From contig ML986647.1 of the NCBI GenBank assembly GCA_010094045.1, positions 80,940 to 109,496 on the forward strand: a stretch of 28,557 nt of DNA. Reading direction: 5' to 3'. This DNA comes from Lojkania enalia (lineage: Eukaryota > Ascomycota > Dothideomycetes > Pleosporales). The notes under the pieces are model-generated. The model had not been told where the DNA came from, made no database searches, and saw nothing but the letters and a program-made list of their open reading frames with translations. This document shows positions 1-10,287 of the stretch, piece after piece (the stretch's first letter is position 1; each line of letters starts with the position of its first letter). The position numbers and the translations under genes were made by a program.

Positions 1-96
1 TTTTATTATTTTATTATTTTATTATTTTATTATTTTATTATTTTATTATTTTATTATTTTATTATTTTATTATTTTATTATTTTATTATTTTATTC
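1..96. repeat. 8-bp tandem satellite (TTTTATTA)n, about 12 units
   Basis: Twelve head-to-tail copies of TTTTATTA run from the window edge. Only the last unit differs (TTTTATTC). The array continues to the left of the window, so its full length is unknown. The bases just after it (about 97-117) match the 3' part of a minus-strand pogo transposon, Pogo-5, by comparison with the equivalent part of Pogo-7 near 11800. The array therefore appears to have expanded inside that dead element. The near-perfect units contrast with the heavily mutated DNA next to it, so the expansion is probably recent. Confidence 0.93.
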
Positions 97-117
97 TATT
101 ATATCTATATTCTTTTA

Positions 118-1989
118 ATATATTGTACAAGTAAGTTAATCACCTAAGCGAGCTGATTATAATGCTAAAACTATACTAAAATCGCGACTACTTTTCGTAA
201 AATATTATACTTTCTTATATTCTATTATACTATATAATATAGTAGCCTATTCTTCTATATCTATAGTATTATTTTTATACGTTCGCGAGTTATATCTAGC
301 CTTACTATACTACCTGTAGTACTTTTAAATTAGCTAGCCTCTATTAACACGCGTCTTCTTCCTACCCTTCTTTCTATTAGTGTAAGTGCTAAACTCTTTT
401 AGAGTAGTTAATTAAGCGCCTTCTTTAATTATTAGGTTACTTTTCTTCTATATATACTTTCTTTTATATAATCGACGTTATATAGCAGCCTTATTAGCTG
501 CTTAAAGCTTAGCGACTTAAGTGTATAATAGTATATTTTTATATATTATATATATAGCACCCTTTATAAACTATTTAAACGCTTCTACTATTAAAGTAGA
601 TAAGCTATTTAAGTACTTTTAAACTCTTAATTAAACGTATATAGATTAAGACCTAAATTTAATAGAATTACTTAGTATTTTTAACTTCTAAGGGGTATCT
701 TTAACTATAAGAGGTATTAGTATATATAGTTAAACTTTAAGCTTTAATAGTACTATATCTAGGTCGAATAGAACTAGACTAGCACTTTAAAAGCTATCTA
801 GAATATTACTCTTCGTAATTGCTGCGTTAAAAGCTACTTTAAAGTAGGATAAGAACTCGATTTTTATAATATAGTTAATATATCCGTATATCAGCTACTT
901 AACTTAACGCTCGTATACAGTTTTTAAAAGTAAGAAATAACCTATATCTAGTAGTTTTAGTAGATACGATAAATATAGAGGTATATAGAGAGTAATAATA
1001 TTCTTTTTCTTATAGAACTGCCTAAATTTAAGTAAGTTGTAGTTCTTAAAGCTATTAAGAATTAGTAATTAATATATAATAATAGTATAATCCTTTATAT
1101 ACGTATTAAAGTGCTTTAACTACTTAATACTAATATTATTTATCATCCAGCTATTATTAGTAACCTATATAGCCTAGGTTAGTAGAATATCGTCTTCTTT
1201 ATACTATATAGAGAGGTAGTAGATACCTATAAAGATAATAAAAAGTAGTATTATCTATCCTATTACATTAATACTCTAGATAACTATAGTCTACTTATAA
1301 TTATCTAGCTGGAGCTGCTTTAGTTAATTCCGTTTCTTAGAGCTAGTAACTACTACTTCTATTAATATTACGCCTATTATAAAGCCTAATTTATTAAAGT
1401 TATATATATCTTCGTTAACAATATTATATTTAGCCTTTATATTCTATATAAGGTAGAACTAGCCTCTTATAATCTTAAGATTCTTATATTTAGCTCTTAA
1501 ATAGTTGTACTTTTAATTAAATTTAACCTCAAGCTTAGGTATACGTTTAATAAAGTTCTCTACCCAGTTCTTTTTAACCTAGCTAGTAGAGCATATAGCT
1601 AGTAGTAAATAAGCTATATCTTAAATAGTAGTAAGTTACAGCAGAAATTCTCTTATATCTAGATCTAGTATATATTAAACAATTACCTACTCTTTAGTCT
1701 TACTAAGCTTTATTAAATTAGGCCGGCAATCGCGTTATAGAGCTATTCTTTACCTTTATATACTAAGTATACTTTAGGAGATATTATAGATTAATATAAC
1801 GCGACGTATAGTTAGTATTATATTTTATTAAAGAGCTTAGAGTATAAGCTATATTCTAGCTTCTTTCTAAATTAATTCTATAGTTGTTAGTTATAGTATA
1901 ATACTATAAAGTATAATTATTGCGATTTTAGTAGGGTCTTAGTATTATAATTAGCTTGCTTAGGTGATTAGCGCGCTTATATAGTACGT
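118..1989 (-). mobile_element. Pogo-1: full-length pogo/Fot1 transposon, family A, minus strand
   Basis: About 1872 bp, flanked by TA at 116-117 and 1990-1991. The ends are inverted repeats of at least 70 bp: the left end near 125-200 is the reverse complement of about 1920-1985, differing mainly by C/T and G/A transitions. It is a second copy, in opposite orientation, of Pogo-2 (5820-7690), with matching length and TIRs. The TIR carries a duplicated motif near AAGCGAGCTGAT at 17-bp spacing. It is inserted in the C-terminal part of Pogo-5: joining the bases before 116 to those after 1991 restores a segment seen intact in Pogo-7. Confidence 0.9.
247..1878 (-). pseudogene. RIP-inactivated pogo/Fot1 transposase of Pogo-1
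   Basis: The minus-strand reading frame mirrors that of Pogo-2. It runs from an N-terminal helix-turn-helix (CENP-B-like) region near 1878 through the DDE integrase-like core to a stop codon at 247-249. The family cuts and pastes the element at TA dinucleotides. This copy is interrupted by many TAA/TAG codons where Pogo-2 or related proteins have Trp or Gln, so no protein can be made. The start is set by the position equivalent to the first readable codon of Pogo-2, because no ATG survives. I did not check this copy for indels codon by codon. Confidence 0.8.
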
Positions 1990-2480
1990 TATATAACTTT
2001 TACTTAGTTAATTTTTCTACTTATTCTTTAAATTTTATAATTAAAGAGTTTATAAATATATTCTAGTATAGAATTAATTTAGCCTCTTTAATCAGCTATA
2101 TAAACCTAATATAAATTATTATAGATAATAAGTTAAAAGAATTTTATATAAGTTTTAATTAAGATTAAAATTTAAACGTATTATTTAAAATCTTTAATAT
2201 ATATAGCATTTATAGTATAAGAAGTTCTAGTATAATATATTATTATATTTTAAAGTATTTAAATACTATTTATATATTTAAAAGAGCTAGATTTAATATT
2301 TTAAAAACTTTTTAATTGATATTATATATAAATATATTAAAAAAATACGTTTCTAAAAGCTAGTAGAAAGCTTTTCTTATTAATATAGAGAATATACTAG
2401 TACGCTAAATTTTATATATATTAAGAGAATTTCTATTTTAAAAGATTAAAGTAAATTATATTAAATAGTTAGAAGATATA

Positions 2481-4329
2481 ACGTATTCTACTATCGAAGC
2501 GGCCAAACCATTAAAGCGGCCACTTTTTCTTAGCATTACAAATACTACGTACGAACCATAATAAATTTACAACGCGACCTTCTATTAATTTAATAAGAAG
2601 GTAGAATTGAGCTTACCTTATAGGCGTATAAATTAGACTAGTTTAAGAGCGTGCAACGCGCTGCTATAGCTTTTAATATATAATATTAATAACTCTCTAC
2701 TAAACTTTATAGAATTATATTTCGCCCTTATATATAACCAAATTACTAGAAGCTTATAGTAACCGAAGAATAAACAATCGTATAATATATTCTTAACCTT
2801 AATTTACAAGGATTTACGCCCCGGCTATATAAGGTAGTAGATATAGTAGATAAACTATTAGGCGTATATAGTAGAATACTTATAGAAAAGAATTAGTTTA
2901 AATAATTTATAGCGCGTATAAATAAACTTAAAATAGCCTTTAATCGAGTAAAGGATTACTAAAGAATAAAATAAGAGAATCTAGAGGTTATTAATATATA
3001 GTTTAAGCTCGTATAGAATATAATTATAAAATATAGTATATATAATAATAATATCTATAACTTTAATAAAATAGACTTTTAGATAGATATTATTAGTACT
3101 ATAAAAGTTATTATAGGTTTAGAATATTATATAAGGTCTACTTTTATATAGTTAGATAATCGTAAGTAGATTATAATTATCTAAAGTATCTGTGCTACTA
3201 TATACGCAACCCTACTATTTATTATTTATAAAAGATATATCTATATTTTTATATAGTATAAAGAAGTAGATATACTATATAATTGGAAAATTTTAGTCTC
3301 TAAGAACGGCTAGACAAATAATACGCTTAGTCTTAAGTAGCTAAAGCACTTTAATAAGTATATAAAGATGCGTTAGGTAGAGTTATATAAACTTCTTATT
3401 TTAGACGGCTATAAAAGCTACCTTAACTAGAAATTTAAAGATTACTATCTTATATAAAAGATCCTAATACTTTATATACCTTCTTATTTATTATATATAC
3501 TTTAGCCTCTTAATATAGTTTACTTCTTACTATTAAAGCTGAAGTACTTATAACGTATATAAGACTTAGCGCGCCAACGCGTCTACTATATTAATAAAGA
3601 AGGCTTTCTTCCAGCTTTTAAGGACGCGTTTTTTAACATATTTACGTATAAGAACTGTTAAAAGGCCTTTAAAACAATAGGAATTATTCTTCTAAACGTA
3701 TAGGTTATATTAAATCGCTTTAATATATAACTATATACTCTACTAGAACTACTTTTATAAGAAGACTTCTAGCAGTTTAAAACTCTAAATAATATATATA
3801 AATTTAGATTACAATTAATATTTATATAAAAGTCCTTTGTATAATTACTAAAAGAGGCGTAAGAAGAATTCTTACAGCTTATAAAAGGTGCTAAATTAAT
3901 ACTATATTAGAATACGCTTCTTTAAGCTTGTAACTCTAAGCTTAAAAGGTAATTAGAAGAAGTAACTAAGTGTAAAACGCGTAAAAGAAAGTATATTTAG
4001 TATAGTAGTATAGTATTATATAGTAAGGGATCTTTATATATAGCTGCTAAAGTATCTATAGGCTCTCAGCCCTTTAAAAAGACTCATAGTACTAATACTT
4101 AAGAAAGAGCTTAACTAGCTTAACGCTACTATAGTAACTGTAGTAAGACTGGATATAATGCTTATACGTGCTAAAAGGATAGTAGGGAAAATTCTAAATT
4201 AGATAAAATTATATTATATATAGAATCTCTTATTAGTATTAAGTAAATTAACTTTTTATATATAGTGTTTGTTGCGCTAAGAAAAAGTGGCCGCTTTAAT
4301 AGTTTAACCGCTTTAATAGTAGAATATAT
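2481..4329 (+). mobile_element. Pogo-3: full-length pogo/Fot1 transposon, family B, plus strand
   Basis: About 1849 bp, flanked by TA at 2479-2480 and 4330-4331. The TIRs are about 55-60 bp: the left end (2481-2540) has AAGCGGCCA twice at 17-bp spacing, followed by CTTTTTCTTAGC. The right end (4272-4329) is its reverse complement with transitions. The element interrupts Pogo-5; the bases on either side rejoin into sequence seen uninterrupted in Pogo-7 near 11300. It is the same family as Pogo-4 and serves as the reference copy for reconstructing the Pogo-2 insertion site. Confidence 0.92.
2590..4246 (+). pseudogene. RIP-inactivated pogo/Fot1 transposase of Pogo-3
   Basis: The frame gives, in order, an N-terminal region beginning near 2590 (EGRIEL), a VTEE segment at about 2758 that opens the Tc5/CENP-B-type DNA-binding domain, the first catalytic motif at about 3056-3070 (YNFN where the family has YNFD), a second motif near 3390-3415 (LLILDG, Asp retained), and a C-terminal zinc-knuckle remnant at about 4125-4171. 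In the knuckle a Cys and the His have become Tyr. The frame closes at TAA 4244-4246. Length is close to the usual roughly 540-residue Fot1 protein. In-frame stops at Trp and Gln positions plus D-to-N at the first catalytic site make it non-functional. Confidence 0.87.
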
Positions 4330-5819
4330 TATAATAAATAGGCTAATATATAAAAGGTAAGAATTTTATTTTTAGAATAGTAGTTCTTAAAATTCTAGTT
4401 AAGATAGCTCTTATAATTATCTAAAATTAATAGTAAATATATTCTTATCTAAAATACTTTTATATAAATATTAAAGTACTTTAATTACTTAAAACTAAAC
4501 GTATTTTTTATCTAGCTATTTTTAAATATTAAAAGTTTCTAATTATATAATATCTTTATTTTCTTCTATTAAATAAAGATATAGATATATTTTTTATAAA
4601 TAATAAAAGGTAGAATTATATACTATACTATATAGATACTTTAGATAATAGTAACCTACTCCTAATTATATAACTATATAAAATTAGACCTTATATTTCT
4701 TTTTTAACTTATAATAACTTTTATAAATCTAATTATATTTATTTAAAAACTAGTTTTATTAAAGTTAAAAATATTTTTATTATAGATATTATATATAGTA
4801 TTTATATTTTTAATAAATTTAAATTGTATATTAATAACTTTAAAACTCTCCTACTATATCTTCTAATAGTTCTTTATCTAATTAAACGCTAATTTAAGCT
4901 TATTTATATATATTATAAATTTTTTAGCCTAATTCTTATCTACTAGCTCTTTACTATATATAACTAATAGTTTATCTACTAACGTATTCTATTATCGAAG
5001 CGGCTAAACTATTAAAGCGGCTACTTTTTCTTAGTATAATAAACACTATATACGAAAAGTTAATTTACTTAATACTAATAAGAGAGTCTATATATAATAT
5101 ACTTTTATCTGATTTAGAATTTTCTCTACTATCCTTTTAACACGTACGAGCGTTATATCTAGTCTTATTATAGTTATTATAGTAGCGTTAAGCTGGTTAA
5201 GCCCTTTTTTAAGTATTAGTACTATAAGTCTTCTTAAAGGGTTAAAAGTTTATAGATACTTTAGCAGCTATATATAAAAATCTCTTACTATATAATACTA
5301 TACTACTATACTAAATATACTTTCTTTTACGCGTTTTACGCTTAGTTACTTCTTCTAATTACCTTTTAAGCTTAGAGTTACAAGTTTAAAGAAGTATATT
5401 CTAATATAGTATTAACTTAGCACTTTTTATAAGTTATAAAAATCCTTCTTATACCTTTTTTAGTAATTATATAAAGGACTTTTATACAAGTATTAATTGT
5501 AATCTAAATTTATATATATTACTTAGAGTTTTAAACTATTAAAAGTCTTCTTATAAAAATAGTTCTAGTAGGATATATAGTTATATATTAAAGTAATCTA
5601 ATATAACTTACACATTTAGAAGAATAATTCCTATTACTTTAAAGGCTTTTTAATAGTTCTTATACGTAAATATATTAAAAAACGCGTTTTTAAAAGCTGG
5701 AAGAAAGCCTTCTTTATTAATATAGTAGACGTATTAGTATACTAAATCTTATATATACTACGAGTACTTTAGCTTTAATAGTAAAAAGTAAACTATATTA
5801 AAAGGCTAAAGTATATATA

Positions 5820-7690
5820 ACGTACAGTACAAGCGAGCTAATCATTTAAACGAGTTGATTATAATACTAAAACTCTACTAAAATCGTAATAATTATACTT
5901 TATAGTATTATACTATAACTAACAACTACAGAATTAATTTAGAAAGAAGCTAGAATATAGCTTATACTCTAAGCTCTTTAATAAGATATAATACTAACTA
6001 TACGTCACGTTGTATTAATCTATAATATCTCCTAAAGTATACTTAGTATATAAAGGCGAGGAATAGCTCTATAACGCGATTGCCAGCCTAATTTAATAAA
6101 GCTTAGTAAGACTGAGGAGTGGGTAATTATTTAGCATATACTAGATCTAGATATAAGAGGATTTCCGCCGCAGCTTACTACTATTTAAAATATAGTTAAT
6201 TTACTGCTAGCTGCGCGCTCTACTAGCTAGGTTAAAAAGAACTAGGTAGAGAACTTTATTAAACGTATACCTAAGCTTAAGGTCAAATTCAATTAAAAGT
6301 ACGACTATTTAAGAGCTAAATACGAGGATTCTAAGGTTATAGAAGGCTGGTTCTACCTTATATAGAATATAAAGGCTAAGTACGGTATATTAATAAAGAT
6401 ATATATAACTTCGATAAATTAAACTTTATAATAGGCGTGATATTAATAGAAGTAGTCGTTACTAGCTCTAAGAGACGGAATCGACTAAAGCAGCTCCAGC
6501 CAGGTAATTATAAGTAAACTACAGTTATCTAGGGTATTAACGCGATAGGATAGGCAATACTACCTTTTATTATCTTTACAAGTATCTACTACCTTTCTAT
6601 ATAGTATAAAGAAGGTAAAATTCTACTAACTTAGGCTATATAGGTTACTAATAACAGCTGGATAATAAATAATATTAGTATTAAGTAGTTAAAGTACTTT
6701 AACGCGTATATAAAAGATCATACTATTAGTACATATTAATTACTAATTCTTAACAGCTATAAGAGCTACAACTCACTTAAATTCAGGTAGCTCTACAAGG
6801 AAAAGAATATTATTACTCTCTATATACCTCTATATTCGTCGCGCCTACTATAGCTACTAAATATAGGTTATTTCTCGCCTTTAAAAACTACGTACAGGCG
6901 CTAAGTCAAGTAGCTAATATATAGTTATATTAACTATATTATAAAAATCGAGTTCTTATTCTACTTTAAAGTAGCTTTTAACGCAGCAATTACGAAGAGT
7001 AATATCTTAAGTAGCTTTTAAGGCGCTAGTCTAGTTCTATTTAACCTAGATATAGTACTATTAAAGTTTAAAATTCGACTGCGTATACTAACATCCTCTA
7101 TAGTCGAAGATACTCCTTAGAAGTTAAAAATACCAAGTAATCCTATTAAATTTGGGTCTTAATCTATATATGTTCGATTAAGAGTTTAAAAGTATTTAGA
7201 TAGCTCGCCTACTTTAATAGTAGAGGCGTTTAAATAGTTTATAAAGGGTACTACGTATATAATATATAAAAATATACTATTACGCGCTTAGGTTACTAAA
7301 CTTTAAACAGCTAATAAGGCTGCTATATAATATTAATCGCATAAAAGAAAGCATATATAAAAGGAAGGTAACCTAACGATTGAAGAAGGCGCTCGATTAA
7401 CTACTCTAAAAGAGTTTAGCACTTATACTAATAGAAAGAAGAGTAGGAAGAAGGCGCGCGTTAATAGAGACTAGCCGACTTAAAGGTGCTGTAGGTAGTA
7501 CGGCGAGGCTAGGCATAACTTATAGACGTATAAAAATGATACTATAGATATAGAAGAATAGGCTACTATACTATATAGTATAATAGAATACAAGAAAGTA
7601 TAATATTTTACGAAAAGTAGTCGCGATTTTAGTATAGTCTTAGCATTATAATCAGCTCGCTTGGGTGATCAGCTCGCTTATACTGTACGT
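5820..7690 (+). mobile_element. Pogo-2: full-length pogo/Fot1 transposon, family A, youngest of the left stack
   Basis: 1871 bp, with TA at 5818-5819 and 7691-7692. The ends read ACGTACAGTA and TACTGTACGT, and TIR similarity extends at least 70 bp. The TIR contains AAGCGAGCTGAT twice at 17-bp spacing, clearest at the right end (7645-7680). Deleting the element and one TA gives a stretch identical over about 29 bases to the same site in Pogo-3 (near 3480-3510). This proves both the boundaries and the TA target duplication. It keeps more C and G than its neighbours, consistent with being a late arrival. Confidence 0.95.
5931..7561 (+). pseudogene. Pogo/Fot1 transposase of Pogo-2, RIP stops plus one frameshift
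   Basis: The best preserved transposase in the window. Readable parts in order: an N-terminal helix-turn-helix region from about 5931, a second DNA-binding region starting at KTEE (about 6108), a segment resembling RGFPPQL at about 6156, and the first catalytic Asp, retained at 6413-6415 (YNFD). The second catalytic Asp has become Asn at 6752-6754 (LLILN). The third has become Asn at 6860-6862. The spacing of 35 residues between the last two fits the DD35D pattern of Fot1. A zinc-knuckle remnant is at 7484-7530 and the stop at 7559-7561. A one-base deletion near 6392 shifts the frame just before the first catalytic motif; it is not RIP-type. Confidence 0.9.
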
Positions 7691-10287
7691 TAATAAATAA
7701 GAAGGTATATAAAGCGTTAGAATCTTTTATATAAGGTAGTAATTCTTAAATTTCTAGTTAAAGTAGCTTATATAACTCTACCTAACGCATCTTTATATAC
7801 TTATTAAAATACTTTAACTACTTAAGACTAAGCGTATTATTTATCCAGCCGTTCTTAGAGACTAAAATTTTCCAATCGTATAGTATACCTACTTCTTTAT
7901 ACTATATAAAGATATAGACGCGTTCTTTATAAATAATAAATAGTAGAGTTGTATATATAGTAGTATAAATACTTTAGATAACTATAATCTACTTATAATT
8001 ATCTAGATATATAAAAGTAGACTTTATATAATATTCTAAACCTGTAACAACTTTTATAGTATTAATAATACCTATTTAAAAGCCTATTTTATTAAAATTG
8101 TAGATATTATTATTATATATACTATATTTTATAATTATATCCTATATAAGTTTAAACTACGTATTAATAACCTCTAGATTCTCTTATTTTATTTTTTAAT
8201 AATCCTTTACTTAATTAAAAGCTATTTTAAGCTTATTTATACACGCTATAAATCGTTTAGACTAATTCTTTCCTATAAGTATTCTATTATATACGCCTAA
8301 TAGTTTATCTACTATATCTACTACCTTATATAGCCAGGGCGCAAATTCTTATAAATTAAGGTTAAGAATATATTATACGATTATTTATTCTTCGGTTACT
8401 ATAAGCTTCTAGCAATTTAGTTATATATAAGAGCGAAACGCAATTCTATAAAGTCGAGTAGAAAGTCGTTAATATTATATGTTAAAAGCTATAGTAGCGC
8501 GTTATACGCTCTTAAATTAGCCTAATTTATACGCCTATAAGGTAAGCTTAATTCTACTTTCTTATTAAATTAATAGAAGGTTATATTATAGATTTATTAT
8601 AGTTTGTACATAGTATTTATAGCACTAAGAAAAAGTGGCTGCTTTAATAGTTTAGCTGCTTCGATAGTAGAATATATTATATATACTATCTTATATTACT
8701 AGAGTATAAATCTTTATAAAATTAAATTAAAGATATATTATAGAGTTATCTACTTTTTAGTTATAATTAACTTTTAGTAGTTTAGATAGTAATTAATATA
8801 TATAAAAGTTCTTTTATATTTCTATTAGAATGTTAATTATAGTATATTATATATATATAATATTTTATAGCTTTAAATTATAAGTTAATAATATAAAGTT
8901 ATCTAATTTAAAGTTAAAATAACTAAATTATACTTTATAAAAATAGTAGTAATTTATCTCTTTTTATTATTAGCTATTTCTTCTCTAAGAGAACTAAGTA
9001 TATAAATATTTCAGCTCTATAATTCTATCTATTATTACTAATATAAAGTACTATTAAATAAGCTACCCTATTAAGTAAACTAAAATTTCTTAGTAGTAAA
9101 TATAATAACTATAATATTTAATAAGATAGAATTAAGCTTACCCTTTAAGTATATAAAGCCGGCTAATTCTAAAGTTTATAAGCTACTATTAATATATTTA
9201 GTATAGTATAACTAACTCTTTAGTAGAAATATAAAAGAATTTTTATATATACTAATTACTATATAAACTACTAAAAGTTAACTATACTTAAAAAGTAGAT
9301 AATTATATAATATATTTTTAACCTAAATTTATAATAATTTATACTCTAGTTATATAAGATAGTAGATATAGTAGATAAACTATTAGCTATATATAGTTAA
9401 AAGCTAGTAGGTAAAGATTATGCTAAGAGATTTATAATATATATAAACGAGCTTAAAATAGTATTAAATTAGGTAAAGAACTACTAGAGGATATAATAGA
9501 AGGATTTTAAAGTTATTAGCACGTAGTTTAAGCTTATTAAGAAGATAAAGGCTATATATAATATCTATAATAAGGATATATATAACCTTAATAAAATTTG
9601 TTTCTAGATAAATATAATTAAGTTTATAAAAGTTATTATAGGCTTAAAAATATATAAAGCCTAATTTTATAGAGTTAGATAATTAGAAGTAGATTACTAT
9701 TATCTAGAATATTTATATAGTAGAGTATATAATACTAGCTTTTATTATCTATAAAAGGCGTATCTATATCTCTATTTAGTATAAAAAGATAGATATATTA
9801 TATAATTAGAAGCTTTTAATATCTAAGAATAGTTAGATAGATAATATATTTAGTTTTAAGTAGTTAAAGTATTTTAATACTTATATAAAATATATTAAGT
9901 AGATGTATATTAGCTACTAATTTTAGATAGTTATAAGAGCTACCTTAACTAGAATTTTAAGGACTACTATTTAAGAATAAGATTTTTACCCTTTATATAC
10001 TAGTCTATTTATTATATATCCTCTAACTACTTAATATAGCCTACTATAGGTTTTTAAAGTAGAAGTACTCTTAATTTATATAAGACTTAATATACTAGTA
10101 TATCTTCTATATTAATAAGAAAAACTTTCTACTAATCTTTAAAAATATATTATTTAATATATTTATATATAATAACTATTAAAAGAATTTTAAAGTATTA
10201 GATTTAATTTTTCTAAATATATAGGTAGTATTTAAATATCTTAAAATATAACTATATACTCTACTAAATCTTTTTATACTATAGATA

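Larger units (their letters stand above)
5065..8565 (-). pseudogene. Split, RIP-inactivated transposase of Pogo-4
   Basis: The minus-strand counterpart of the Pogo-3 transposase. The N-terminal region is near 8565, the DDE core lies across about 7700-8100, and the C-terminal part with the zinc-knuckle remnant is at 5065-5818 (stop at 5065-5067 on the minus strand). Pogo-2 interrupts it between 5819 and 7691. Apart from that insertion it carries many RIP-type stop codons. Confidence 0.82.
4982..8677 (-). mobile_element. Pogo-4: pogo/Fot1 transposon, family B, minus strand, split by Pogo-2
   Basis: Two segments, 4982-5819 and 7691-8677, together about 1823 bp plus target site. TA flanks lie at 4980-4981 and 8678-8679. 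The TIR at 4982-5035 is the inverted partner of 8620-8677 and matches the Pogo-3 TIR, including the paired AAGCGG-type motifs. The body is the reverse complement of Pogo-3. It lies within Pogo-5: its flanks join into a continuous segment seen in Pogo-7 near 10630-10660. Pogo-4 was then interrupted by Pogo-2, making this a three-deep nest. Confidence 0.92.
97..9040 (-). mobile_element. Pogo-5: oldest pogo/Fot1-type transposon, host of the nested stack (partial)
   Basis: A minus-strand pogo-like element related to Pogo-6 and Pogo-7, broken into four visible pieces: about 97-117, 1990-2480, 4330-4981 and 8678-9040. Comparison with Pogo-7 shows that the pieces are colinear. 2400-2480 joins to 4330 across Pogo-3, 4981 joins to 8678 across Pogo-4, and 117 joins to 1990 across Pogo-1, each at a TA. 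The pieces hold RIP-mutated transposase from the C-terminal region (left) to the N-terminal DNA-binding region (right, about 8690-8760). Its left TIR lies off the window or beyond the satellite. I could not identify its right TIR; by comparison with Pogo-7 it should fall near 9030-9060, next to the Pogo-6 insertion. It is the most decayed member, consistent with being the oldest. Confidence 0.72.

Noticed and set aside
1..96. Telomere repeat
   Set aside because: The unit is TTTTATTA, not TTAGGG-like, and the adjoining DNA is the interior of a transposon.
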